NCBI RefSeq assembly: GCF_000720455.1
Contig: NZ_JOAK01000003.1
Span: forward strand, 556,373 to 620,372
Length of the DNA: 64,000 bases
Source: Streptomyces virginiae
GTDB lineage: Bacteria; Actinomycetota; Actinomycetes; Streptomycetales; Streptomycetaceae
Reading direction: 5' to 3'
In this document: in pieces, positions 27,028 through 35,140 of the stretch
Layout of the letters: each line of letters begins with the position of its first letter
Numbering within the stretch: position 1 is the stretch's first letter
Translations under genes and position numbers: made by a program
Notes under the pieces: generated by a model
Told to the model about the DNA's origin: nothing
Databases searched by the model: none
The model's input: the letters and a program-made list of their open reading frames with translations, nothing else

Positions 27028-29730
27028 ATGACCACCTATGTGTACGACTTCTCCGAGGGCGGCCGGGACATGGCCGGTCTCCTGGGAGGCAAGGGAGCGA
27101 ACCTCGCGGAGATGGCGCGCATGGGCCTGCCCGTGCCGCCCGGCTTCACCGTCACCACCGAAGCCTGCCGGATCTTCCTCGCCACGGGGCAGGCTCCGGA
27201 CGGCCTCGACCGGCAGATCGGCGAGCATCTCGCGGCGCTGGAACGAGCCGCCGGGAAGCGGCTCGGCCAGGTGGACGACCCGCTCCTGCTCTCCGTCCGC
27301 TCGGGGGCGAGGTTCTCGATGCCGGGCATGATGGAGACCATCCTCGACATCGGGCTGAACGATCTCTCGGTCCTGGGCCTGGCCAAGACCCCCGAGCGCG
27401 AACGCTTCGCCTGGGACTCCTACCGGCGCCTCGTGCAGATGTTCGGCAGTACGGTCATGGGCGTCGACGGCTCCCACTTCGAGGCGGCGCTCGCCGCCGT
27501 CAAGCAGCAACACGGCCGGGGCGACGACACGCAGTTGGACACCTCCGACCTCATTCGGATCGTCGAGACCTTCAAGGACCTGATCCACGAGCGGACCGGG
27601 GAGGAGTTCCCGCAGGATCCGGCCGAGCAACTCCGGCGGGCAGTCCTCGCCGTTTTCACCTCTTGGAACGGCGACCGCGCACGCCTGTACCGCCGGCGCG
27701 AGCACATCCCGGACGATCTGGGCACCGCGGTCAACATCCAGACCATGGTCTTCGGCAATCTCGGTCCGGACTCAGGCAGCGGCGTCGCCTTCACCCGGGA
27801 TCCGGCAACCGGCCGGCCGGGCGTCTACGGCGACTACTTGCCCAACGCCCAGGGAGAGGACGTCGTCGCCGGCATCCGTAACACCGTGCCCCTCCAGGAC
27901 CTGGTCGGCCTCGACCCCGCGTCGTTCACGCGGCTGCGCGGCTACATGGAGAAACTGGAGACGCACTACCGCGATCTGTGCGACATCGAGTTCACCATCG
28001 AACGCGGCACACTGTGGATGCTCCAGACCCGCGTCGGCAAGCGCACGGCCCAGGCCGCCTTCGCCATCGCCTCCCAGCTCGCCGACGAAGGACTGATCAG
28101 CGAGCGGGAGGCGCTGGGCCGGGTCGGCGGCGAGGCACTCGCACGGCTGATGTTCCCCCGCTTCGCCACCACGGACTCGAGCGAGGTCATCGCGCGGGGC
28201 GTGCCCGCCTCACCGGGCGCGGCCGTCGGAGCCGTCGTGTTCGACTCCGCGGAAGCGGTCCGCAGGGCGGCCGCCGGCGAGAAGGTCGTTCTCGTACGTC
28301 AGGAGACGACGCCCGACGACCTGCCGGGTATGGTCGCCGCCCAGGCGGTGCTCACCAGCCGGGGCGGGAAGACCAGCCACGCCGCGGTCGTCGCGCGCGG
28401 CATGGGCAAGGTGTGCGTGTGCGGGGCGGAGGCCATCGTCGTGGACACCCGGGAGCGGCGCTTCAGCGCCGGTGGCGTGACGGTCCCCGAAGGCACGGTC
28501 GTCTCCGTCGACGGGTCGGAAGGCGTGGTGCGCCTCGGCTCCGTACCCCTGGTCGACTCCGACGTCATGCGGTACTTCGAGGCGGGCGGCGTGCTGCCGG
28601 CCGACGGCACGGCCCGGCAGCCGGTGCGGGATGTGCACCGGCTCATGCGGCAGGCTGACGCCGTGCGGGGCCTGGAGGTCAGGGCGAACGCGGACACCCC
28701 CGATGACGCGGCCCGCGCCCGTCGCTTCGGTGCCCAGGGGATCGGCCTGTGCCGTACCGAGCACATGTTCCTCGGCGACCGGCGCCCCCTGGTCGAGGCG
28801 ATGATCCTCGCGCACGGCGACACCGAACGAGAGGCGGCACTCGCGGCGCTGCTGCCGCTCCAGAGGCAGGACTTCATCGGCATCCTCGAGGCGATGGACG
28901 GCCTGCCGGTCACCGTCCGGCTGCTCGACCCGCCACTTCACGAGTTCCTGCCGGACCGCACGGAACTCGCCGTCCGTCTCGCACGCGGCGAAGCGCTCGG
29001 CACACCGGCCGATCCGCACGACACCGAACTCCTGGCGGCCGTCACACGCATGCACGAGGAGAACCCGATGCTGGGCCTGCGCGGCGTGCGCCTGGGACTG
29101 GTGGTGCCGGGGCTGGTGGCCATGCAGGTACGGGCCCTCGCCGAGGCCGTCGTCGCGCGCAGGCGTGCGGGCGGCGACCCCCGGGCGGAGATCATGGTCC
29201 CGCTGGTGGACGCGGTCGAGGAGCTCCACCTCGTACGGGAGGAAGTGGACCGGGTCCTGGCAGAGGTTTCGCACGAGACGGGTGCCGACGTCACCTGCCC
29301 GGTCGGAACCATGATCGAACTGCCCAGGGCGGCTCTCACCGCCGGCCGGATCGCGAAGGAGGCGGCGTTCTTCTCCTTCGGCACGAACGACCTGACACAG
29401 ACCACCTGGGGCTTCTCCCGCGACGACGTCGAAGCCGCGTTCTTCTCCGCGTACCTCGACAAGGGCGTCTTCCCCGTCTCCCCGTTCGAGACGATCGACC
29501 GTGAAGGCGTCGGCCGGCTGGTGCGGATCGCGGTCGAGGAGGGCCGGGCAGCTCGCCCGGACCTGAAGATCGGCGTGTGCGGGGAGCACGGAGGGGACCC
29601 CGCTTCGGTCCACTTCTTCCACGGGGCCGGGCTGGACTACGTCTCCTGCTCGCCCTTCCGCGTCCCGGTCGCCCGCCTTGAAGCCGGCCGGGCAGCCCTG
29701 GAAGCGAACGGCACCGACGCGAGCGCATAG
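27028..29730 (+). CDS. ppdK: Pyruvate, phosphate dikinase
   Basis: 900 residues, full length for PpdK. The N-terminal ATP-grasp part starts YVYDFSEGGRDMAGLLGGKGANL. The phospho-His domain has GGKTSHAAVVARGMGKVC with the catalytic His at residue 451. The C-terminal TIM-barrel carries GLCRTEHMF, FFSFGTNDLTQTTWGF and the catalytic Cys in KIGVCGEHGGDP. It interconverts pyruvate + ATP + Pi and PEP + AMP + PPi. In this island it would allow gluconeogenesis or PPi-dependent energy saving in resting hypoxic cells, alongside phosphoketolase. The ribosome site is weak. Confidence 0.95.
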   Translation: MTTYVYDFSEGGRDMAGLLGGKGANLAEMARMGLPVPPGFTVTTEACRIFLATGQAPDGLDRQIGEHLAALERAAGKRLGQVDDPLLLSVRSGARFSMPGMMETILDIGLNDLSVLGLAKTPERERFAWDSYRRLVQMFGSTVMGVDGSHFEAALAAVKQQHGRGDDTQLDTSDLIRIVETFKDLIHERTGEEFPQDPAEQLRRAVLAVFTSWNGDRARLYRRREHIPDDLGTAVNIQTMVFGNLGPDSGSGVAFTRDPATGRPGVYGDYLPNAQGEDVVAGIRNTVPLQDLVGLDPASFTRLRGYMEKLETHYRDLCDIEFTIERGTLWMLQTRVGKRTAQAAFAIASQLADEGLISEREALGRVGGEALARLMFPRFATTDSSEVIARGVPASPGAAVGAVVFDSAEAVRRAAAGEKVVLVRQETTPDDLPGMVAAQAVLTSRGGKTSHAAVVARGMGKVCVCGAEAIVVDTRERRFSAGGVTVPEGTVVSVDGSEGVVRLGSVPLVDSDVMRYFEAGGVLPADGTARQPVRDVHRLMRQADAVRGLEVRANADTPDDAARARRFGAQGIGLCRTEHMFLGDRRPLVEAMILAHGDTEREAALAALLPLQRQDFIGILEAMDGLPVTVRLLDPPLHEFLPDRTELAVRLARGEALGTPADPHDTELLAAVTRMHEENPMLGLRGVRLGLVVPGLVAMQVRALAEAVVARRRAGGDPRAEIMVPLVDAVEELHLVREEVDRVLAEVSHETGADVTCPVGTMIELPRAALTAGRIAKEAAFFSFGTNDLTQTTWGFSRDDVEAAFFSAYLDKGVFPVSPFETIDREGVGRLVRIAVEEGRAARPDLKIGVCGEHGGDPASVHFFHGAGLDYVSCSPFRVPVARLEAGRAALEANGTDASA

Positions 29731-29828
29731 CCCCCGAACCGTGCTGCCCGGGGGCGCGGAGAGCCGCGTCGTCAATGGACTCGATGGCGGCCGCACCTGC
29801 CGGGTACGGCTCGTGACGCTCTGCGGCA

Positions 29829-29867
29829 GAGCCCATGGTCCCTCGCACCGACGGGACCACAGGCCCT
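29829..29867. promoter_or_regulatory. Tandem predicted DevR-type boxes before the pyruvate formate-lyase relic
   Basis: GAGCCCATGGTCCCTC (29829-29844, reverse orientation) and GGGACCACAGGCCCT (29853-29867), centres ~23 bp apart. They lie 143 bp before the ATG at 30010. The promoter is intact although the gene it serves is truncated. Confidence 0.55.
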
Positions 29868-30009
29868 CTCGGCCCCGCTCACCGGGGCCGGTCGGCGGGC
29901 TCCGCCTTGCCCCTTCGACCCTGGCCGGTGACACAGCCGAGGGGAACCATCAGCAGTGAGAAAGCGCGATCGCCCACCTCGCCTCCGCCCCGGCCCAGGA
30001 GATGACGAC

Positions 30010-30939
30010 ATGACCGTGACCGTCCAGCACCCTGCCGACCCCAGCCCCCTCGTCACCCGGTCGTGGCGTGGTTTCACGGGCGAGGAGTGGCAGCGACACA
30101 TCGACGTCCGTTCCTTCATCCAGGCCAACTACACGCCCTACGAGGGCGATGCCGCATTCCTCGCCGGTCCCACGGAGCGCACCCGCACCGTGTGGAAGAC
30201 CGTCACCGCGCTCTTCCCGGAGGAGCGCCGCAAGGGTGTGCTCGACGTGGACACTGCCATGCCGTCCACCATCACCTCCCACGCGCCCGGCTACATCGAC
30301 CGCGACCTGGAACTGATCGTCGGATTGCAGACCGATGCTCCGCTGAAGCGGGCGATCATGCCCAACGGCGGGCTGCGGATGGTGGACAACGCGCTGCGCG
30401 CGTACGGCTTCGAACCGGATCCGTTCGTCACGAAGGTCTTCGGCACGTACCGCAAGACCCACAACGACGGTGTCTTCGACGCCTACACCCCCGAAATGCT
30501 GGGCGCCCGCAGGGCCGGCATCATCACCGGCCTGCCGGACGCCTACGGGCGAGGCCGCATCATCGGTGACTACCGCCGTGTCGCGCTGTACGGAACCGCC
30601 CGGCTGATCGAGGCCAAGCGAGCCGAGCGGACCCGGCTGGACGAGACTCCGTCCACGGCCGACGTGATCCGCGACCGCGAGGAACTGGCCGAGCAGATCA
30701 GGGCACTGGGCGAGCTGGAACGGATGGCCGTCTCCTACGGCTGCGACGTGTCCCGTCCCGCAGCCACCGCGAAAGAGGCACGGCTTGCGGGCACGGTGAA
30801 CCAGCCGGATGCGCGTCACACGAGGACGGTGTCGGCCTGTCCGCAGGCGGGCGTCGGCAGCGGAGACTGCGAGGTTGGACGTGGCCTGGCCGGGCTTCGC
30901 GTACCCCTGGCACACGTCGATCGGGGGCGGCCGCCTTGA
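30010..30939 (+). pseudogene. Truncated pyruvate formate-lyase (N-terminal third)
   Basis: Residues 1 to ~257 align in style with PflB: WRGFTGEEWQRHIDVRSFIQ, NYTPYEGDAAFLAGPTERT, STITSHAPGYIDRDLELIVG, LQTDAPLKRAIMPNGG and HNDGVFDAYTPEM, then GLPDAYGRGRIIGDYRRVAL. Real PflB is ~750 residues and needs an active-site Cys-Cys pair and a C-terminal glycyl radical, all absent. After YGCDVSRPAATAKEA (near base 30779) the frame runs into unrelated Arg/Gly-rich sequence and stops at 30939. It was therefore cut by a deletion. Start and ribosome region are intact, so a stub might be expressed, but it cannot be active. No activase gene is present. Confidence 0.85.
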
Positions 30940-31115
30940 TCTCAAGGCCTTCGAGCAGGGATCCGGCGGTCGGTCGCCGCCAGTCCTGTCACCCTGCTGG
31001 AGACCCTGCACGCGGGTACGGCATTCGCTGCGAAATCGATGCAAGTGTCCCCTCTCCCTGTCTTCAGGCACGCTGATCTTCTCGGGGTAGTGACTCGTCA
31101 TCTGCGGGAGTGCTG

Positions 31116-31655
31116 ATGAACTTGCGAGATGAGCTGCCGGTCGATCACCCACTCAATCGGGTCTACCGGATCGGTGCCGCACTGTGCGGACTCCTCCTTT
31201 TGTTGTTCGGCTGTCTTGGTTTCGCCGACAGCCTGTCTTCCTTCGACACCGACGGCCGGCAGATCGCCGGTCTCTCCACCAACGGACTGCTCAGCACCAT
31301 CTCGGTGGCGTTCGGGCTCCTGCTGTTCGTCGCCGCGCTCATCGGGGGGAACTTCGCTTCGACCGTCAACATCATCGTGGGTGGACTTTTCATCCTGAGC
31401 GGTTTCGCCCACCTGGCCCTCATCGGCCGCCCCGGGAACATCCTCGACTTCGGCCTGACGAATGTGATCTTCAGCTTTCTGATGGGACTGCTGATCATGA
31501 CATTCGGCATGTACGGTCGCGTCAGCGGAGGCCTTCCCCACGACAACCCCTACTGGCAACAACGTCATGCCGGTCCGGACATCGGCTCCACGGGCGGGAA
31601 TCGCCCCCAGAACCCGCGCAGGCGCCCGACCGAAGCCCGGCTCCCCGGGCGGTGA
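31116..31655 (+). CDS. DUF4383 family membrane protein
   Basis: 179 residues with four transmembrane helices (about 18-38, 58-78, 83-103 and 110-130) and a Pro/Arg-rich tail. It starts DHPLNRVYRIGAALCGLLLLLFGCLGF and contains NIIVGGLFILSGFAHLALIG and NVIFSFLMGLLIMTFGMYGR, the expected DUF4383 pattern. The ATG at 31116 follows GCGGGAG; a GTG six bases upstream is possible. Function of the family is unknown. It may be followed in the same transcript by the SDR gene that begins two bases after it. Confidence 0.8.
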   Translation: MNLRDELPVDHPLNRVYRIGAALCGLLLLLFGCLGFADSLSSFDTDGRQIAGLSTNGLLSTISVAFGLLLFVAALIGGNFASTVNIIVGGLFILSGFAHLALIGRPGNILDFGLTNVIFSFLMGLLIMTFGMYGRVSGGLPHDNPYWQQRHAGPDIGSTGGNRPQNPRRRPTEARLPGR

Positions 31656-31656
31656 C

Positions 31657-32376
31657 GTGTTGAACAGCATCAACGTACCGCGGGTGCTGGTGGTAGGAGC
31701 CACCGGCGAGCTGGGCACACTCGCCGTCGACGATCTCATCGGGCGCGGTGCCGAGGTCGCACTCTGTGGCCGAGACCAGGGCCGGTTGGCCGCACTCGCA
31801 GAGCGCACCGGCTGCCCGGCCCGACACATCGACGCCTACGACCTTGACGACTGTGCCGCTGCCGCACCGTGGGCGGCCTCCTCGCTCGGGACACTCGACG
31901 GGGTGCTCGTCACGGTCGGCGTGGCCGGATTCGGCCACGCAGCGGCAGTACCCAACGCTGTCGCTGAGCATCTGATGACCGTGAACGCCCTGTGCCCCAT
32001 GGCAGTGCTGCGGGGCGCCGCGTCAACCGTCGGCGCCGGTGGCGTCCTGGCCGCCGTAACCGGCGCGATTGTCGATGGTCCCCTGACAGGTACTGCCGAC
32101 TACGCAGCGGCGAAGGCGGCGCTCTCCTGCTGGTTGGGAGTCATGGCCCGCGAGGTTCGCAGGCGACAGGTCGCCGTCATCGACGCGCGGCTGCCCCACA
32201 TGGCTACCGGTTTCGCCGGGCGGGCCATCGCCGGCCGTCCGCCGTCCCTTGCGCGAGCCGCGGACCCGGCCCGCGAAATTGCCGCACTCGTTGACGAGAT
32301 GGTCAGCCACCTCGACCGTGCATCAGACCTGCCCGTGGCTGCCGAAACGGGGAAGAGAGCCGTCAAGGACCGCTAG
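31657..32376 (+). CDS. Short-chain dehydrogenase/reductase-like protein
   Basis: 239 residues. The NAD(P) loop is VVGATGELGTLAVDDL near the N-terminus, and DGVLVTVGVAGFG replaces the usual NNAG. The catalytic region has YAAAKAAL, giving the Tyr-x3-Lys pair. The GTG at 31657 is used; a longer form starting at 31567 would overlap the DUF4383 gene and seems less likely. Substrate unknown. Confidence 0.75.
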   Translation: MLNSINVPRVLVVGATGELGTLAVDDLIGRGAEVALCGRDQGRLAALAERTGCPARHIDAYDLDDCAAAAPWAASSLGTLDGVLVTVGVAGFGHAAAVPNAVAEHLMTVNALCPMAVLRGAASTVGAGGVLAAVTGAIVDGPLTGTADYAAAKAALSCWLGVMAREVRRRQVAVIDARLPHMATGFAGRAIAGRPPSLARAADPAREIAALVDEMVSHLDRASDLPVAAETGKRAVKDR

Positions 32377-32410
32377 GACCGACAAAACTCGATCTCACCT
32401 GGAGACAAAC

Positions 32411-32590
32411 ATGTCCACGCCCAAAGTCCCGCCCGGAGAGACGCCCCCCGCGGAAGGCTCGACAGCGTCGGCCCACATCGAGCGCGCAGACGGAGGGCCC
32501 TGGGAGCACCCCGGCGTATTCGTCGCCCTCATCATCACGGGGGCGTGCCTGGTAGCAGCCTTCTTCATAGCGCGCATCTGGGGCTGGTGA
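32411..32590 (+). CDS. Small single-pass membrane protein (DUF6480-like)
   Basis: 59 residues: a Pro/Glu-rich N-terminus (PPGETPPAEGS), then GPWEHPGVFVALIITGACLV and one transmembrane helix ending in IARIWGW. Start ATG follows GGAG. This layout matches the DUF6480 peptides common in Streptomyces; function unknown. Its last 26 bp overlap the convergent oxidoreductase gene. Confidence 0.65.
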   Translation: MSTPKVPPGETPPAEGSTASAHIERADGGPWEHPGVFVALIITGACLVAAFFIARIWGW

Positions 32591-33524
32591 TGCCCTCCGC
32601 AGAGGGACTCTTGATGACGACCTTGCCCGAGGTGTGACCGTCCTCGACGGTGGCGAGGGCTGCCGGGGCTTCGGAGAGCGGATGGACTGCGGTGATCACG
32701 GGTGCGAGGACTCCGGCGAGAGCCAGCCGGGCCGACTGCTCCAGGTTCTCGCGGTCGACGTGGCGCTGGACGAAACGCCCACCGAGAACGGTCACAGAGG
32801 TATCACCCACAGCGATGACGTCGAGGGGATTTCGGGCCAGCGGAGCGACCGTCCGCAGCGAGGTGCCTCCGACCAGGTCGACGATCCCGTCGAAGCCGCC
32901 CGGAACCAGCTCGCGTGCCGCGGCGGCGACGCCCTCGGCGGTGTAGTCGATGAACTGTACCCCGATGCCCTCGGCGTGCTCGCGCTTGGCAGTACTCCCT
33001 ATGCCCGTGACACGCAGCTCGCGGCCGATCGCCAGTTGGGCGATGGCGAGGCCGACCCCGCCCCCGACCCCGTTGACCAGGACCGTGGCACCAGCCGGCA
33101 GCCCGAGCTGGTTGAGCACGTCCACCGCGGTCGTCCCGGCCACTGGCAGCGTTGCCGCCACGGTCGCGGACAGACCGTCCGGGATGCGTGCGGTGTTCTG
33201 CGCGGACAGCACCGTCGTCTCGGCGTAGGTGCCACCACCAGTGAGTGCGAAGCCGAATACGGCGTCACCCACCTCGAGCCCGTTGACGTCCTCGCCCAGG
33301 GCGAGAACGGTTCCGGCTGCCTCCATGCCCAGTACGCGGGGAAACGCACGTCCGCCGTCGAGTCCGTCGACCAGACCTGAGCGCAGAAGGTGATCGAGGG
33401 GATTCACGCCGGCGACGGCGACCCGAATCAGCACCTCACCGCGACCGGGGACGGGATCGGGACGATCGAAGAACTCCTGCACCTCGGGCCCGCCATACCT
33501 GCCGAAACCCCATGCCTGCCCCAT
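32565..33524 (-). CDS. NADP-dependent quinone-type oxidoreductase (MDR superfamily), MerR-regulated
   Basis: 319 residues. N-terminus AWGFGRYGGPEVQEFFDRP; GroES-like half with VAGVNPLDHLLRSG; Rossmann motif VLVNGVGGGVGLAIAQLA (about 146-163); VDLVGG and the closing GKVVIK. No zinc-binding residues, so it belongs with quinone or enone reductases. The promoter upstream carries a MerR-type dyad with a 19-bp spacer, and the MerR gene lies immediately upstream on the same strand. It therefore probably responds to an electrophile or drug sensed by that regulator. Confidence 0.85.
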   Translation of the reverse strand: MGQAWGFGRYGGPEVQEFFDRPDPVPGRGEVLIRVAVAGVNPLDHLLRSGLVDGLDGGRAFPRVLGMEAAGTVLALGEDVNGLEVGDAVFGFALTGGGTYAETTVLSAQNTARIPDGLSATVAATLPVAGTTAVDVLNQLGLPAGATVLVNGVGGGVGLAIAQLAIGRELRVTGIGSTAKREHAEGIGVQFIDYTAEGVAAAARELVPGGFDGIVDLVGGTSLRTVAPLARNPLDVIAVGDTSVTVLGGRFVQRHVDRENLEQSARLALAGVLAPVITAVHPLSEAPAALATVEDGHTSGKVVIKSPSAEGITSPRCAL

Positions 33525-33582
33525 CCTCTGCCGCCTCTCGTACGACCGACCCGGTGATTCCGGGTGCTGCCGCCATCCTCAC

Positions 33583-33603
33583 CTCTGACACTGATGTCAG
33601 GGG
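33583..33603 (-). promoter_or_regulatory. MerR-type operator/promoter of the oxidoreductase gene
   Basis: Read on the minus strand: a -35-like TTGCCC, then the dyad CTGACATCAGTGTCAG inside a 19-bp spacer, then a -10-like GAGGAT. The overlong spacer filled by a dyad is the hallmark of MerR-family activated promoters. It lies 59-79 bp before the ATG at 33524. Confidence 0.75.
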
Positions 33604-33630
33604 CAACCGGTTGAGACGCAGATCACAGCA

Positions 33631-34026
33631 TCAGGTGGACTGCATCACCGGATCCGGGTTCGTGGACAGCTCCGTCCGGTGCCGGCTGTTGGCCCGGATC
33701 AGCGTGTCGAGTGCGTCCCGGGTCTCGATCAGATGCGCGATGTCGGTGTTGATCCGGTCGCGCTCGCGCATCATCGCCGCGAACGTCTCCTCAGCGACGC
33801 CGAGGTCACCCGGGACGTCCACGCACGGCAGCACGCTCGCGATCACCCGGCTGGACATACCCGCGTCGAACAACTGCCGTATGAGCGACACACGTTGAAC
33901 CGCAGCATCGGAATAGTGACGCTGCCCCGCGTCGGAGCGTGAGCTGGTCAGCAGCCTCTGGTCCTCGTAATAGCGCAGTGAGCGCGGACTTACGCCCGTG
34001 CGCTTGGCAAGTTCGCCTATCCGCAT
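33631..34026 (-). CDS. MerR-family transcriptional regulator
   Basis: 131 residues. HTH: MRIGELAKRTGVSPRSLRYYEDQRLL, followed by RHYSDAAVQRVSLIRQLFDAGMSS and a coiled-coil dimer helix (AAMMRERDRINTDIAHL). No cysteine cluster for metals is seen apart from a single Cys (LPCVDVP), so a small-molecule or redox signal is likelier than a metal. It lies 106 bp upstream of the oxidoreductase it probably activates. Confidence 0.9.
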   Translation of the reverse strand: MRIGELAKRTGVSPRSLRYYEDQRLLTSSRSDAGQRHYSDAAVQRVSLIRQLFDAGMSSRVIASVLPCVDVPGDLGVAEETFAAMMRERDRINTDIAHLIETRDALDTLIRANSRHRTELSTNPDPVMQST

Positions 34027-34168
34027 CCTGAGAGCCTACGCCCGCGCGCAACTCGGCTTTCGCAACTCGACCGGATGTGACAGGGGTGTCCGCCGTGCTG
34101 CCGGATGAGGGCCCGGGCGAGCCGGCCGGGGCGGCGCCTGGCACCCCGCCCCGGCGCCGCTGACCGGA

Positions 34169-34545
34169 TCAAGCGTGCGCTCCACGTCCGTGGCCGGGAG
34201 GAGCTCCGGGCTGTACATGGGGATGAGGCCCACTCAAGTCCTGGCACCCGGACTCGCGTTCCTTCCCTATTTCCTCGGGATGAGCGGAGGTTGTGGACCC
34301 AAAGTTTCCGTACCCTCGCATCTCGTGAGGCCGTAGGCCGCCAGGAGGCAGCTCCACCAGGTCGCGTTCTTCACGCACCTCGTGGACCGCGCCCGTCTCG
34401 GGCAGATGCGGCTGGCTTTCGCGAGTCGGCGGCGGTGGCTCCTCATCCCGAACCTTCTGGCCCAGCCTGAAGCCGGCCAGCAGGAACCCGACATCGCGAA
34501 TCCAACGACTACGAACCAAGCGATGTCACTCAGTGTGGAATCGAC
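34169..34545 (-). pseudogene. Frameshifted DUF6479-like membrane protein gene
   Basis: One frame gives STLSDIAWFVVVGFAMSG, and a frame offset by one base continues as FLLAGFRLGQKVRDEEPPPP. Then come PETGAVHEVREERDLVELPP and LRPHEMRGYGNFGS. Together they have the layout of DUF6479 proteins: one helix, a basic-EPPPP junction and an acidic tail ending in a HxxxGYG-like element. The helix is interrupted by the frameshift (near 34495) and no start codon with a ribosome site precedes it. Confidence 0.5.
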
Positions 34546-34558
34546 AGAAGGTGGGAGC

Positions 34559-34750
34559 CTACTCTTCGACGAAAATCCTCCACCTGTCTGCCCGCTCAAG
34601 GTCCTCGCGACTGGTTGAAGCAGACCAGGTCGCGAGGGAGAGAGCGATGGATGCCGCGGCTGCCATGTAGGCATGTTCGCTCCTTACCCCGGCATCGTGC
34701 AGCTTCTTGACGATCATGCCGACCTCCTTCGTGGGGGTGCTGAGTGTCAT
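34559..34750 (-). pseudogene. Small conserved-type protein cut by a premature stop
   Basis: From the ATG at 34750: MTLSTPTKEVGMIVKKLHDA, then GVRSEHAYMAAAASIALSLA and ERADRWRIFVEE, stop. Codons after the TAG read APTFC, as if a longer protein with a second hydrophobic segment once continued (Trp-to-stop is one substitution). A 63-residue product is possible, but I favour a recent nonsense mutation. It precedes the broken DUF6479-like gene on the same strand. Confidence 0.4.
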
Positions 34751-35089
34751 GACTCGGGCGCTCTCAAGAATGGGCGCGGACGGAGAGGCCGGGCCTCTTG
34801 CACTGAATGTGCAGTGTGTTTCCTTCCCTCGCGCCGGGCGGTGCTGGCTCATCGGTACCGGCCGCGTCCTGATTCCGGCGCTGTCCGTGCTCGCTGCCTG
34901 GCGAGCGGCGCCGGCGGCCGGCGCTCATGCCGCGCACCTGCGGCTTCGCCGAATACGCCGCATCTCCTCCGTCGGCACGGCAAACAGCCCGGCCCGAACC
35001 CGGCCCGAATCCGCCCCGACCCGGCGTTCGGCCGCGGTGGTCGGCGCCCCGACCGGATGGAGCGGCCGCGGTCGATCCCTGTGCGACGG
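34751..35089. other. 339-base stretch without a recognisable gene
   Basis: Third-position bias is inconsistent in all six frames, and no ribosome site plus start leads into a plausible protein. It is most likely intergenic sequence plus upstream region of the small gene at 34750. Confidence 0.5.
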
Positions 35090-35122
35090 CGACGCAGTGC
35101 ACCAGCCCGGCGCACTGCGTCG
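35090..35122 (-). terminator. Hairpin terminator after the secreted cyanophycinase-like gene
   Basis: An 11-bp perfect stem CGACGCAGTGC/GCACTGCGTCG with an 11-base loop, 19 bp beyond the stop at 35141 on the minus strand. Confidence 0.8.
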
Positions 35123-35140
35123 TGCCCGTGGTCTCCGGGT

